DNA of 64,000 nt. Source: PGYR01 sp046290495 (GTDB lineage: Bacteria; Bacteroidota; Ignavibacteria; Kapaibacteriales; UBA2268). Location of the stretch: positions 930,001-994,000 of the forward strand of contig JBKAGT010000005.1 of the NCBI GenBank assembly GCA_046290495.1, read 5' to 3'. Positions within the stretch are counted from its first letter, which is position 1; every line of letters starts with the position of its first letter. The notes under the pieces are model-generated. The model saw nothing but the letters and a program-made list of their open reading frames with translations. It was not told the DNA's origin and did no database searches. The translations under genes and the position numbers were made by a program. Below, one piece after another: positions 17,405 to 26,541 of this stretch.

Positions 17405-18658
17405 ATGTTTAGCAGTAATCAACAAATTTGTACCTTCCTCAGTTCCGTCAGTTGACCAAATATACCGCTGATCATTTTTGTAGTCCGATGCTTCGAGTAA
17501 AAACTTATCGCCAACTTTACCTAAGCCGTTAATATCTAAATCACTATTAGCCCCTACAATATCAGATAAATTTAGAGTTTTTTCTACTGTGCCATCTGTA
17601 TATAGAACTTTATAAGCATAGTTTAAATCTTGGTCATACTCTCTATAGGTTATTAAATAGTTCTCACCGTATTTTACTATTCTTTTAGGCCAATCTCCTA
17701 AATTATCATAATTAGAAAACTCTTTAAATTTGAATGTCCCCTTAGTTGTACCATCAGTAACCCAGATAGCAGCTTTATTTACGTCACTGTGATCGTGATA
17801 AAAGAACATTTTGCTTTTTATTTCTTCGTCATCATAAATAATCATTGGATAAATTTGATATTCAAATTCAGCTAATTTGATTCTTTCATTATTAAAATCA
17901 GTGCTATACAACTCTCTTTTGCTACTCTCCCCAGGTAAGGCATCACTGTAACCTATAGTCACAATCCTATCATCCATATGATAAAAATCAGTAAGTTCAT
18001 AAATATTATTTTCTTCGCTATAGTTCAAAGTACCTTCTTTTGTACCGTCCGTCCTCCATAACTCAAATAATTTTTTTTCTCTGTTATAAACATTTAAATA
18101 AAAAAATCCATTAAAAGAAAATGACTGAGTATAAATTAGGCCCATAAATTCATCATATCTATAATCAAAGCCATCAATTAGTTTGACTTCCTCATCAACA
18201 CCATTAGTTGACCAAATATCAACCGTCTCGCCTTCATTTGACTGAGTAAAAAACAGTACATTGCCGTTAACAATTTCTATCAGCTTAGGGGCAGCTCCCT
18301 CAGGCAGATTAGTTATTCTTTCCATTCCCTCTTTGGTACCATCAAACTTCCATATTTCGCCATTATACATCTCATCAGTTGCCACTTTATAGGCAAAATT
18401 ATCGTCTGCTAAAAAAATCTCGTTTATTAAAAATGTTTCATTTGAAAATTCAACCCCTTCAGGACTGTAAAGCTCTGGTTCTAATGCCATTAGAATGTTT
18501 GCGACTAACAAGGCTAACAATATGTATATTAATTTCTTCATAAGGGGTACCGTAAATTTTAATGTGTTTTTCTATTAATTAACGTAAATATACAAATTCA
18601 TGTTGATTTTAACAAACTGTTAATTTTCATTGCTACTGTAAAATGATTACTTTTTCCC

Positions 18659-18666
18659 TAAGTTTG
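18659..18666 (+). promoter_or_regulatory. Possible -7 element of the YeiH gene
   Basis: TAAGTTTG, a full match to TAnnTTTG, only five bases before the ATG at 18672. A TTG lies 26 bases upstream, somewhat too far. If real, the transcript would be leaderless or nearly so. Confidence 0.3.
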
Positions 18667-18671
18667 CATAA

Positions 18672-19616
18672 ATGAAACCGAAGATTAGCATAAACAATAA
18701 TATCAGAACAGCGCTATTCCTTTTAGTAATAGGATTGTGTTTGTCATCATTTGTATCTAGTCCATTGGCTTTGGTTTTGGGGTTTGTGTTTGTCTTTCTT
18801 TTTGGACATCCTTTTGAAGAGCTGAACAGCAAGGCAGTTAAGATATTACTCAAAATGGCTGTTGTTGGACTGGGCTTTGGTATGAATATCACAGAAACAC
18901 TCGCAGCGGGTAAAGACGGGTTTTTGATAACCGTTTCTTCTATTATTTTTACCCTTATTCTTGGGTATATGATAGGAAAGAAACTGAAGATGGAGAAGCG
19001 AACTAGCCACCTTTTATCTTCAGGGACTGCTATCTGTGGAGGTAGTGCTATAGCAGCTGTAGCACCAGTTATCGATGCTACTGAGAAAGATATGTCAATT
19101 TCGCTTGGAGTTGTATTTCTTCTGAATTCACTTGCACTGATAATATTCCCTTTCTTAGGTGAAATATTGGAACTAACACAACATCAATTTGGACTGTGGG
19201 CAGCTATCGCCATACATGACACTAGTTCAGTTGTGGGTGCTGCCTATGCCTATGGTGATGAAGCTCTGAAAATAGCTACTACAGTTAAGCTAGCAAGAGC
19301 CTTGTGGATTATTCCACTTTCTTTTGTATCGCTATACCTATTCAAAGGAAAGGGTAAATCAGTCAAAATACCTTGGTTTATATTCCTATTCATCATAGCA
19401 ATATTGATGAACACATATTTAGTTATACCTATATCATTAACATCTGGCATTACTTCAATATCTAAATCATTGCTTGTGCTGACATTATTCTTGATCGGAG
19501 CAGGACTATCAGTTGAAAAAATAAAGTCAGCAGGTATAAAACCTATGGTACTCGGTGTATCGCTTTGGGTTGCTATATCTGTGTTGTCGTTGTTGGTTAT
19601 TGTTGGGGTTTATTGA
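18672..19616 (+). CDS. YeiH/UPF0324-family membrane transporter
   Basis: Integral membrane protein of 314 residues with about ten hydrophobic helices. The family signatures LLSSGTAICGGSAIAAVAPV and IHDTSSVVGAAYAYG are both present, with the usual length. Members are annotated as putative sulfate or sulfonate exporters; direct evidence for the substrate is limited. It overlaps the 3' end of the convergent gene by 7 bases. No LysR-type regulator, often found beside yeiH, is nearby. Confidence 0.9.
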   Translation: MKPKISINNNIRTALFLLVIGLCLSSFVSSPLALVLGFVFVFLFGHPFEELNSKAVKILLKMAVVGLGFGMNITETLAAGKDGFLITVSSIIFTLILGYMIGKKLKMEKRTSHLLSSGTAICGGSAIAAVAPVIDATEKDMSISLGVVFLLNSLALIIFPFLGEILELTQHQFGLWAAIAIHDTSSVVGAAYAYGDEALKIATTVKLARALWIIPLSFVSLYLFKGKGKSVKIPWFIFLFIIAILMNTYLVIPISLTSGITSISKSLLVLTLFLIGAGLSVEKIKSAGIKPMVLGVSLWVAISVLSLLVIVGVY

Positions 19617-20284
19617 ATTATATACTCCGAAAGCACTATGTGATGATTGATATAAGTGGTGTTCTTAGGATAATCATCATAGAGCAATGACATGACATGT
19701 CCTTGACCACTTTTGAATAATAGACTTCCTGACCTATCTCCTTGCATTACTTGAATTTTCATACATGTCATTTTCCCAAATGGAGAATCGACTTTTACTT
19801 TTCTCTCTATAATATTTCCAGTTATTTTCTGAGCAATGATGTCGTCAGACCAACCATCAGGTATAAATATATATGGCACTATTGTACTGTCAAGTGGTTC
19901 TTTGTTCGAGACTAAAACTCCCTCAGATGTTTCGACTGCATATTGAAAGTTAATACTAGTATCTTGTGTTTCATATTCTATGTATTTATTCTGAATAGTG
20001 TAAACAGGAGTAACTAATAACTCTTCACCAAAATAAATTTCATAGTACATTAAGTTTACAACTCTTTTCTGGTATTCTCCTACCCTAGTAAGTTCTCCTT
20101 CAGTTAACTGACTAAAGTGTATCATTTTCCAATAATTCCCAACCGTTAAAGGGAAATAATCTAATACATATTCTTCTGGGTCATCTTCAACACTTAATTC
20201 CCCCAAATTATTTTCTTTGGAATTCGCTTCAACATAATTTATAATTGAAAAAATAAATACAAATAATATTAGTAAAACTTTCAT
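19610..20284 (-). CDS. Secreted protein of a local three-member family
   Basis: 224 residues with a signal peptide (MKVLLILFVFIFSIINYVEA) and no lipobox. I do not recognise a named domain. It shares a pattern with the two upstream lipoproteins: a (Y/F)(Y/F)P(L/I)xxG segment near the start (DYFPLTVGNYW), a central (V/T)PV(Y/F) segment (VTPVYTIQN), then SEGVLVSN and FIPDGW. Proteins of this look in other genomes are periplasmic or surface proteins of unknown function. It is the last gene of the three, 40 bases after its neighbour. Confidence 0.75.
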   Translation of the reverse strand: MKVLLILFVFIFSIINYVEANSKENNLGELSVEDDPEEYVLDYFPLTVGNYWKMIHFSQLTEGELTRVGEYQKRVVNLMYYEIYFGEELLVTPVYTIQNKYIEYETQDTSINFQYAVETSEGVLVSNKEPLDSTIVPYIFIPDGWSDDIIAQKITGNIIERKVKVDSPFGKMTCMKIQVMQGDRSGSLLFKSGQGHVMSLLYDDYPKNTTYINHHIVLSEYIIQ

Positions 20285-20324
20285 CTTTATTCAGTTCGAA
20301 TTATTAGTAGCTAATTATCATTTT

Positions 20325-20984
20325 TTACTTTGTCTTAATAAATTTACTAGATTCAATTGGGATTCCATTTAGCAAAGACTTATCACTGCTTAAACCAAAA
20401 TCCTTTTTATAAATATAACTTCGTGTTTTGGTGATACCATAAACGTCAATTTCTTTTTTTACTTCCAAGAACTCACCCTCTTCTAAATTTTCAGATATAT
20501 TTGAGCCATACATAGCATCAAATCCTAATCTTTTTAAAACTGATAAATACTTCTTAGATGTTGGAACAAATCTTTCTATTTCTATTGTTAGGTATGGACC
20601 TATTACATCTGTGAACACTATACCTTCTTTCATTGGTATTATATATTGATATTTTTCATCAATCATATCGTCACCCACATAAAAATTTATTTGCATTTTG
20701 TAAACAGGAACTTTTTGTAGCTTACTAGCTATAGTAAGTTCAAACATACCAAATTTGATGATCTTTTCTGATCTCCATTGTTTAGGCTTGTTTGTGACTT
20801 CCCCAATCTCAATTTTTAGATAATCTTTTCGTACCCCTAATTCTAGAGGGTAATACTCATTATAATATTCCTCGTGATTACTAATTGGGGATAAAGAGTC
20901 GAACCCATTATTATATAATGAACAAGAAAATAGTAGTAAGTTTATTAGCGATATGTATATTAGAAGTTTTATTATTCTCAGCAT
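20325..20984 (-). CDS. Lipoprotein of the same three-member family
   Basis: 219 residues with a lipobox LLFSC at about residue 21. Family segments are EYYPLELGVRKDY, KVPVYKMQINFY, MKEGIVFTD and ERFVPTSKKYL. The rest is not recognised. It starts 9 bases after the upstream paralogue and is probably co-transcribed with it. Confidence 0.75.
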   Translation of the reverse strand: MLRIIKLLIYISLINLLLFSCSLYNNGFDSLSPISNHEEYYNEYYPLELGVRKDYLKIEIGEVTNKPKQWRSEKIIKFGMFELTIASKLQKVPVYKMQINFYVGDDMIDEKYQYIIPMKEGIVFTDVIGPYLTIEIERFVPTSKKYLSVLKRLGFDAMYGSNISENLEEGEFLEVKKEIDVYGITKTRSYIYKKDFGLSSDKSLLNGIPIESSKFIKTK

Positions 20985-20993
20985 TTCGTTTCC

Positions 20994-21656
20994 TTAATAA
21001 ACTTTTGTGTCTTCAGGTTCGTAAATCATATCATAAATTAAAATCCCCTCAAGTGTCCTAATATCTCGTACTAGTCCGACGTTTCTTCTATAAAACCTTT
21101 CTCGGTAAACTAAACTAGAATGAAAATATATTTTATCTTTTATAATCAATAAATCATGCCCTTTCCATTCTAGTTCTGAGATGTTATTAACCATATCTAT
21201 ATTTAATATTAAGTTTCTTAAGCCATCAAACTCTTCAGAAGATGGGATAAATTCATTAATTATCAAATTTTTCTTTTCTGATAATATAGTTGTAAAAGCA
21301 ATACCTTCTTTCGTTTTTAATAAGTACACTTCAGATTCAGATTTAAGTAATGGTCCTTCGTATTCAAAATATTTCAACCTGAATACTGGCACATTCATTA
21401 ACCGACCACCAAGTTTTATTTTTTTCTCTTTATATTCTGTTACTACACTTACTTCTGTATTAGATAAAACCATTTTATCATTTTCTAAGCTATAGATATT
21501 ATAATTCATTTCTTTCCCTATTTCTATTGGGAAAAAATCATTTTGATATTCTAAATAATTCTCAACTGGAGTTAGTTTGTTAGTGCCATTGTGGTAGACA
21601 GTGCAGCCGAACATGATAAGAAATAAAACACTTATTAAAATCAATCTAAGTTTCAT
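20994..21656 (-). CDS. Lipoprotein of the same three-member family
   Basis: 220 residues with a lipobox IMFGC at about residue 18, followed by TVYHNGTNKLTPVENY, which resembles the SLYNNGFDSLSPISNH start of the next gene. Family segments are DFFPIEIGKEMNY, NVPVFRLKYF, TKEGIAFTT and NEFIPSSEEF. Function unknown. It is the promoter-proximal member of the three-gene run, divergent from asnS. Confidence 0.75.
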   Translation of the reverse strand: MKLRLILISVLFLIMFGCTVYHNGTNKLTPVENYLEYQNDFFPIEIGKEMNYNIYSLENDKMVLSNTEVSVVTEYKEKKIKLGGRLMNVPVFRLKYFEYEGPLLKSESEVYLLKTKEGIAFTTILSEKKNLIINEFIPSSEEFDGLRNLILNIDMVNNISELEWKGHDLLIIKDKIYFHSSLVYRERFYRRNVGLVRDIRTLEGILIYDMIYEPEDTKVY

Positions 21657-21738
21657 ACTCTTCCTGTTTTTTATTATTCTATAAAGTTAATAATTACTAT
21701 CCAAATCCACAAATTTTAACTTATTATAAATTTCTTCG

Positions 21739-21746
21739 TATTTTTG
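21739..21746 (+). promoter_or_regulatory. Possible -7 element of asnS
   Basis: TATTTTTG, matching TAnnTTTG, 32 bases before the asnS start. No TTG lies at the expected -33 distance. Confidence 0.35.
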
Positions 21747-21778
21747 TTTTTTATACAATTTCAACAAAGAAAAATAAT

Positions 21779-23131
21779 ATGTCAGCACGTTATAAATCAT
21801 TCAAATACATAGAAGATTTGCCAAAATATGATGGCCAAGAAATAACCCTAAACGGATGGGTTTACAACAAAACTGGAAAAGGGAAATTGCAGTTCATCCA
21901 ACTACGTGATGGCTCTGGAGTAGCACAGTGTGTTGTGTTCAAAGGTAATGTGAGCGAAGAAGACTTTGCTGCAGCCAAATCACTCACTCAAGAATCATCA
22001 CTTAGCGTAACTGGTACTGTTAAAGCAAATGAAAGAGCGCCAGGCGGCTATGAGTTAGATGTGACTTCTGTTAAGGTATACCAAGTAGCTGATGAATACC
22101 CAATTACTCCAAAAGAACACGGCGATTCATTCTTAATTGAAAATCGTCACTTGTGGTTACGTTCATCTAAGCAACATGCAATTATGCGTGTTCGTTCTGT
22201 AATTATCAAGGCAATCCGTGATTTCCTTGACAATAACGGATTTAGACTAATGGATTCACCAATATTAACTCCAAGTGCATGTGAGGGAACATCTACTTTA
22301 TTCGAAACAGAATATTTCGACTTAGGTAAGGCATACTTATCACAATCTGGTCAGCTTTATGCTGAAGCATCCGCTATGGCTTTGGGAAGAACTTATACTT
22401 TCGGTCCAACATTCAGAGCAGAGAAATCGAAAACAAGAAAACACTTGACAGAGTTCTGGATGGTAGAGCCGGAGATGGCATTCTTCGACTTGGAAGATGA
22501 TATGCAATTAGCAGAAGACATGACTGTTTATATAGTTCAACAAGTATTAGAAAATTGCCAAACAGAATTAGAAACATTAGAAAGAGACCAAGTGCCATTG
22601 AAAAAAGTAGTCGGCGGCTTCCCACGTATATCTTACACAGAAGCGGTAGAGTGGTTAGTAGAAAACGATGTGCCTCTTATCCAGAAAGTAGATGGCGAAG
22701 ACAAAGAAATTCGTCCATTCCCTTGGGGAGAAGACTTTGGTACAGTGCAAGAAGAAGCACTAATGGAGCAATTTGATCAACCTTGTTTTATCTATGATTA
22801 TCCAACAGACATCAAAGCATTCTATATGAAGCGCAACCCAGACAACCCGAAAGTTGTGAAAGCAATGGATATGCTTGGGCCTGAGAAAGCAGGCGAGCTA
22901 ATTGGTGGTAGCCAAAGAGAAGACGACCACGATTTGCTATTAGAAAGAATAAAGGCACACGACTTACCAGTAGAAGATTACCAATGGTATCTCGATTTGC
23001 GTAAGTACGGTAGCGTACCTCACTCTGGTTTCGGAATGGGATTAGAAAGAACAGTAAAGTGGATAACTGGCGCTAAGCACATCCGCGAGACTATCCCAAT
23101 GCCAAGAATGATTCACAGAATTATTCCTTAG
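21779..23131 (+). CDS. asnS: Asparaginyl-tRNA synthetase
   Basis: Class IIb aminoacyl-tRNA synthetase charging tRNA-Asn with asparagine, 450 residues. The N-terminal OB fold binds the anticodon (ITLNGWVYNKTGKGKLQFIQ). The AsnRS-type PITPKEHGDSFLIENRHLWL segment separates it from AspRS. Class II motif 2 is the TFRAEKSKTRKHLTEFWMVE region and motif 3 is FGMGLERTVKWITG. A monocistronic gene with its own terminator. Its presence implies direct Asn-tRNA charging instead of sole reliance on GatCAB. Confidence 0.96.
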   Translation: MSARYKSFKYIEDLPKYDGQEITLNGWVYNKTGKGKLQFIQLRDGSGVAQCVVFKGNVSEEDFAAAKSLTQESSLSVTGTVKANERAPGGYELDVTSVKVYQVADEYPITPKEHGDSFLIENRHLWLRSSKQHAIMRVRSVIIKAIRDFLDNNGFRLMDSPILTPSACEGTSTLFETEYFDLGKAYLSQSGQLYAEASAMALGRTYTFGPTFRAEKSKTRKHLTEFWMVEPEMAFFDLEDDMQLAEDMTVYIVQQVLENCQTELETLERDQVPLKKVVGGFPRISYTEAVEWLVENDVPLIQKVDGEDKEIRPFPWGEDFGTVQEEALMEQFDQPCFIYDYPTDIKAFYMKRNPDNPKVVKAMDMLGPEKAGELIGGSQREDDHDLLLERIKAHDLPVEDYQWYLDLRKYGSVPHSGFGMGLERTVKWITGAKHIRETIPMPRMIHRIIP

Positions 23132-23160
23132 AGATTAAGGAATAGATTTAAAGATTATGT

Positions 23161-23190
23161 AGAGACGTGCTGAGCACGTCTCTTTTTTTT
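23161..23190 (+). terminator. Terminator after asnS
   Basis: Perfect stem AGAGACGTGC / GCACGTCTCT followed by eight T residues. The AGAGACGTGC core also resembles a GC-rich palindrome that recurs in intergenic regions of many bacteria, so it may double as a dispersed repeat. Confidence 0.85.
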
Positions 23191-23276
23191 CTCTATGAAA
23201 TTTGAAGGAAATTTAGACTATAGCATTTGTCATCTGAATTAGGTTTTATTGTTAATTAGTCTTAGAATCATAAAAT

Positions 23277-23315
23277 AAAAAAGCTCCGAACTTAATTGCT
23301 CGGAGCTTTTTTTTT
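23277..23315. terminator. Bidirectional terminator between asnS and the 23.5-kb lipoprotein gene
   Basis: Perfect 10-bp stem AAGCTCCGA / TCGGAGCTT, with an A run on the left and nine T residues on the right. It can end transcripts from both convergent genes. Confidence 0.85.
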
Positions 23316-23336
23316 AAACTTCTATTTGTATTGAAT

Positions 23337-23768
23337 TTATTTCCCTACATCTGAACGAGCAGCAATATTAACAATAATACCTTTTTGCTTACCTTTTATA
23401 AGCTTTTGCTTTTTCAAGCCGTTAGTCCAATGAGAAATACAACTAACAAAGCCACCATGGTTGTTGAAGTTTTCTTCAAAACAAGCAAATAAAGAACATG
23501 ACAATGGCTCACCAAGAGCTTCTTCGATTTCTTCTAATTCACTTTCTGAAAATTGTGATTCTATTTCATCAATAAAATCTAACATCGCTTGGTCTGTAAT
23601 TTCACACCCATTATCATCATCGTCATCATCTCCATCATCAGGTGGAGCGACAGCCAATCCGACTGGTGAATCACTACCTCTTCTATCAATATCAGAATCT
23701 GTTGGCAACTCTTTGCATGATACAAAAAGGAACCCTAATGCGATAAGAATGATTAAACTATTCTTCAT
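23337..23768 (-). CDS. Small lipoprotein with an Asp-rich linker and cysteines
   Basis: 143 residues. Signal peptide and lipobox FVSC (MKNSLIILIALGFLFVSCKE) are followed by a Pro/Asp-rich linker (PPDDGDDDDDDNGCEITD), a predicted acidic helix (QFSESELEEIEEALGEP), and further cysteines in SCSLFACFEENFNNHGGFVSC. The paired cysteines suggest disulfides in an extracytoplasmic domain. No family recognised. A single gene between two terminators and a divergent hydrolase. Confidence 0.7.
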   Translation of the reverse strand: MKNSLIILIALGFLFVSCKELPTDSDIDRRGSDSPVGLAVAPPDDGDDDDDDNGCEITDQAMLDFIDEIESQFSESELEEIEEALGEPLSCSLFACFEENFNNHGGFVSCISHWTNGLKKQKLIKGKQKGIIVNIAARSDVGK

Positions 23769-23852
23769 TTTATTTCTCCATTTTAAAAAAACAATGTAAT
23801 AAATAATTATAAATGAAAAGTAAGTGAAATTACTTAATTATGATAATATTGT

Positions 23853-23860
23853 TATATTTG
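23853..23860 (+). promoter_or_regulatory. Possible -7 element of the serine hydrolase gene
   Basis: TATATTTG, matching TAnnTTTG, 30 bases before the chosen ATG at 23891. No TTG at the usual distance. Confidence 0.35.
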
Positions 23861-23890
23861 AACTTTAGAAACCTAGAAATCAATACTATT

Positions 23891-24964
23891 ATGAAAAAGA
23901 ATTTTATACTACTTTCAATCATTTCAATAATATTTCTTACAATTCCATTTGGTGTACAAAGTAAAGAAATAAATAAAATCATAAATGAGAACTACAAAGC
24001 ATATAGTGACAGCTTAGAAAATAATATCACAACTTTCACATACTTAGATGATGACGGTAGGTACAAAACTTATCTTCTAAGTTCAAAGCAAGAAAAAGTA
24101 AAAGTACCAATTTTTCAGATTGGTAGTGTAAGCAAGTTATTTGTTGCTCATGCATTAGCAAAGTTAACCACCGATAGCGATTTGAGATTAGATACAAAGC
24201 TTTCAGAAATTTTAAAAGGTGTACTGTATAAGGATGAACGCATAGCATCAATCACATTAATGCAATTAGCTAATCACACATCGGGACTACCGAGACTACC
24301 TATAAATATCTTTGTTGGGATGGCTGATACTTTACAGCCTTATGCAAAATATACAACTGCAATGCTTTACCAGTTCTTGGGAACTTATGAGCTAACCAGA
24401 GAAGCTGGGAAATCTTATGAATATTCTAATTTGGGCTATGGTGTACTGGGTCTAGCACTAGACACTTACCTCAGAAAAAATAAGAATACAAACTTAGAAA
24501 GCTATATAGAAGATGAAATACTAAAACCAATTGGTATGGATGATACTCATCTTGAACTACCAAAAGAAAAGCAAGCAAGATTAACTCAGCCATATAGAGA
24601 GAACAATCCAGTCCCGAATTGGGAATTTGATGTCTTGAAGTGGGCAGGTGCTTACTATAGTACAACTGAAGATTTAGCAAAATATTTGAATCAATATGTT
24701 TCTGACACTCCAGTAGTCACAGAAGAGGTAACAGAAAAAATGATGACTGAATCACACATTATAAATGAAAGGATGAAAATGGCTTTAGGTTGGCACATTA
24801 CACCTCTTAACGATAAGCAAGTCTATTGGCATAATGGGAATACTTATGGTAATGCAGCGTTTATTGCATTCGTCGAGGGTAAGTTTGTAGCAGTGCTTTC
24901 TAACAGCAACCGTGTTTTAGATATGTTGTCTGTTGATGTATTAAGTAATATGATTAAGAAGTAA
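23891..24964 (+). CDS. Serine hydrolase, beta-lactamase/DD-peptidase family
   Basis: Exported serine hydrolase of the class C beta-lactamase/D-Ala-D-Ala carboxypeptidase superfamily. I start it at 23891 rather than at the first in-frame ATG (23840), because this gives a proper signal peptide (MKKNFILLSIISIIFLTIPF). The three active-site elements are SxxK at S79-K82 (IGSVSKLF), YxN at Y178-S-N180 (YEYSNLGYG), and HNG in place of KTG (VYWHNGNTYGNA). About 357 residues. It may act on peptidoglycan, D-peptides or small esters; the sequence does not decide. Confidence 0.88.
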   Translation: MKKNFILLSIISIIFLTIPFGVQSKEINKIINENYKAYSDSLENNITTFTYLDDDGRYKTYLLSSKQEKVKVPIFQIGSVSKLFVAHALAKLTTDSDLRLDTKLSEILKGVLYKDERIASITLMQLANHTSGLPRLPINIFVGMADTLQPYAKYTTAMLYQFLGTYELTREAGKSYEYSNLGYGVLGLALDTYLRKNKNTNLESYIEDEILKPIGMDDTHLELPKEKQARLTQPYRENNPVPNWEFDVLKWAGAYYSTTEDLAKYLNQYVSDTPVVTEEVTEKMMTESHIINERMKMALGWHITPLNDKQVYWHNGNTYGNAAFIAFVEGKFVAVLSNSNRVLDMLSVDVLSNMIKK

Positions 24965-26053
24965 TTACTTCTTTCGCCAAACACTCATAACATCATCACC
25001 TGATTTTTGAGTGCTGTGTAAAGCAAAGTTTGCTGGCTCACTAAGCTTATTTGGCTTAATCTTATTGAATGGTGAAAGCCCTTGGCCGATGATTTTCGGA
25101 GCTTGGAAACTGATGATTTCATCTATCAGATTAGCTTCGTAAAAAGATGAAAATAGGCCTGCACCACCTTCTAATAAGATATGTCCAATATTATAATCAT
25201 TATAAAGTAGTTTCATTAGGTAAATAATGCTTTCTTTCGAATCTAGCTTTTTTGATACCACAACTTTCACACCCATAGATTTTATAGAATCAATTTTATC
25301 TTGATTAATTCCACTATTGCAAACAATTATTGTCTTTTCTTTAGCTAACTCATCTGTCAAGACTTTCGAGTCAAGTGGTATATCTAGATTGGAAGTAATA
25401 ATTATTCGTAATGGGTCTTCCCCATCTGCTAATCTTACATTTAGCTTTGGGTCATCGTGGCGAACTGTTCCAGAACCTACCATAATACCATCGACTTCTG
25501 CTCTCAGTTTATGGACAAATTTTCTGCTTTCCTCACTGGATATCCATTTGCTCTCATTGTCAGACTGAGCCATGAATCCATCTAATGTTTGAGCAAACTT
25601 TGCAGTAATATATGGACGTTTCTCATTCATATTAAGAATGAAGGTTCTATTCAATTCACTTGCTTCTTCTTCCATCACTCCAACTTCTACTCCAATCCCG
25701 GCAGCTTTCAACTTAGCTACTCCCCTTCCGCTTACTTGTGGGTTCGGATCTTCCATAGCAACTATCACTCTTGTTGGTTTCTTCTCGATTAGCAAATCAA
25801 CACAAGGTGGAGTTTTCCCATGGTGTGAGCAGGGTTCCAAAGTTACATATACTTCACAACCAAGTAAATCTCCATCCACTTTTCTGATAGCATTTACCTC
25901 TGCGTGAGGACCGCCATATATCTCATGATACCCCTCAGCTATTATTCTATCACCATTTGTTATAACACATCCGACCATTGGATTAGGAGAAACTGAACCA
26001 CGCCCTTTTTCTGCTAATTCCAAAGCCCTTTGCATAAAGTCCAGTTTTGTCAT
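24965..26053 (-). CDS. ribD: Bifunctional riboflavin biosynthesis protein RibD
   Basis: Catalyses the second and third steps of riboflavin synthesis: deamination of the pyrimidine precursor, then reduction of its ribosyl group. It has 362 residues. The N-terminal deaminase domain has the zinc ligands H50 (HAEV, with catalytic E52), C75 and C84 (PCSHHGKTPPC). The C-terminal reductase domain includes KFAQTLDGFMA and VDGIMVGSGTVRHDDPKL. It overlaps an upstream lipoprotein gene by 4 bases; no other rib gene is near and no FMN riboswitch is apparent. Confidence 0.96.
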   Translation of the reverse strand: MTKLDFMQRALELAEKGRGSVSPNPMVGCVITNGDRIIAEGYHEIYGGPHAEVNAIRKVDGDLLGCEVYVTLEPCSHHGKTPPCVDLLIEKKPTRVIVAMEDPNPQVSGRGVAKLKAAGIGVEVGVMEEEASELNRTFILNMNEKRPYITAKFAQTLDGFMAQSDNESKWISSEESRKFVHKLRAEVDGIMVGSGTVRHDDPKLNVRLADGEDPLRIIITSNLDIPLDSKVLTDELAKEKTIIVCNSGINQDKIDSIKSMGVKVVVSKKLDSKESIIYLMKLLYNDYNIGHILLEGGAGLFSSFYEANLIDEIISFQAPKIIGQGLSPFNKIKPNKLSEPANFALHSTQKSGDDVMSVWRKK

Positions 26054-26514
26054 TTTTTCAATACAACTTTAGTATTATAAACTATTGGATTTGGTTTGAT
26101 TGGAAGCATTAGAGTCAAATCTATTTCATCATTTTCTTCAATAAAGGTAACACCTGATAATCGGTATACATATCCTTGTGTCTTACCCACTTCTTTGGGT
26201 AATACTTCATTTATAGCAAGAGTATAATTTCCAGAATTTGTATTTAGAATTTCATTCCCTTTCATATCCTTAATCACGACTCTCAGTTGCTCTGAGTTAG
26301 GAAAATAATTCGAATCATCAGCTTTTAACTTTGTTAATCTAAGCTCAACCATAAAGCTATGCTGCTCAAATTCGTAAGCTGGAGTAACTGAGAATACTGA
26401 GTCAGCAGTAATGAAGGTCTCCCCTTCTTCTTCTATAGTGCAAAATTTATTAGAAGAACATCCGAAAAATAGAGATATTAATAACAAAATCGTTATATTG
26501 TAATAATTAACCAT
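26050..26514 (-). CDS. Small lipoprotein upstream of ribD
   Basis: 154 residues. Signal peptide with lipobox FGCSS (LLLISLFFGCSSNKFC). The remainder looks like a beta-sandwich of short strands (TPAYEFEQHSFMVELRLTKL, RVVIKDMKGNEIL), ending in KVVLKK. No named family recognised. It is translationally coupled to ribD by an ATGA overlap, but a functional link is not implied. It is divergent from the beta-barrel gene, with 27 bases between the starts. Confidence 0.7.
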   Translation of the reverse strand: MVNYYNITILLLISLFFGCSSNKFCTIEEEGETFITADSVFSVTPAYEFEQHSFMVELRLTKLKADDSNYFPNSEQLRVVIKDMKGNEILNTNSGNYTLAINEVLPKEVGKTQGYVYRLSGVTFIEENDEIDLTLMLPIKPNPIVYNTKVVLKK

Positions 26515-26541
26515 ATTAATAGAACAAATAAGTGGATAAAT

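Larger units (their letters stand above)
16645..18541 (-). pseudogene. ELWxxDGT-repeat type IX-secreted protein, interrupted at a G9 tract
   Basis: Paralogue of the downstream gene, read in two frames. The 5' part (18541-17381, 386 codons) has the signal peptide MKKLIYILLALLVANILMAL and repeats such as ELWRTDGTKEGTLNY and YIWSTDGTEEGTNLL, then runs into AKHGGGISFC and a stop. The 3' part (17406-16645) resumes with GGGFHSVKSNERL, another DGT repeat (ESDGTAENTNEVV) and a complete sorting domain. The break is exactly at nine consecutive Gs on the coding strand (17396-17404); a tract of eight would restore one reading frame of about 630 codons. Both halves look functional in sequence, which favours slipped-strand switching or a read error over old decay. 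Confidence 0.8.
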
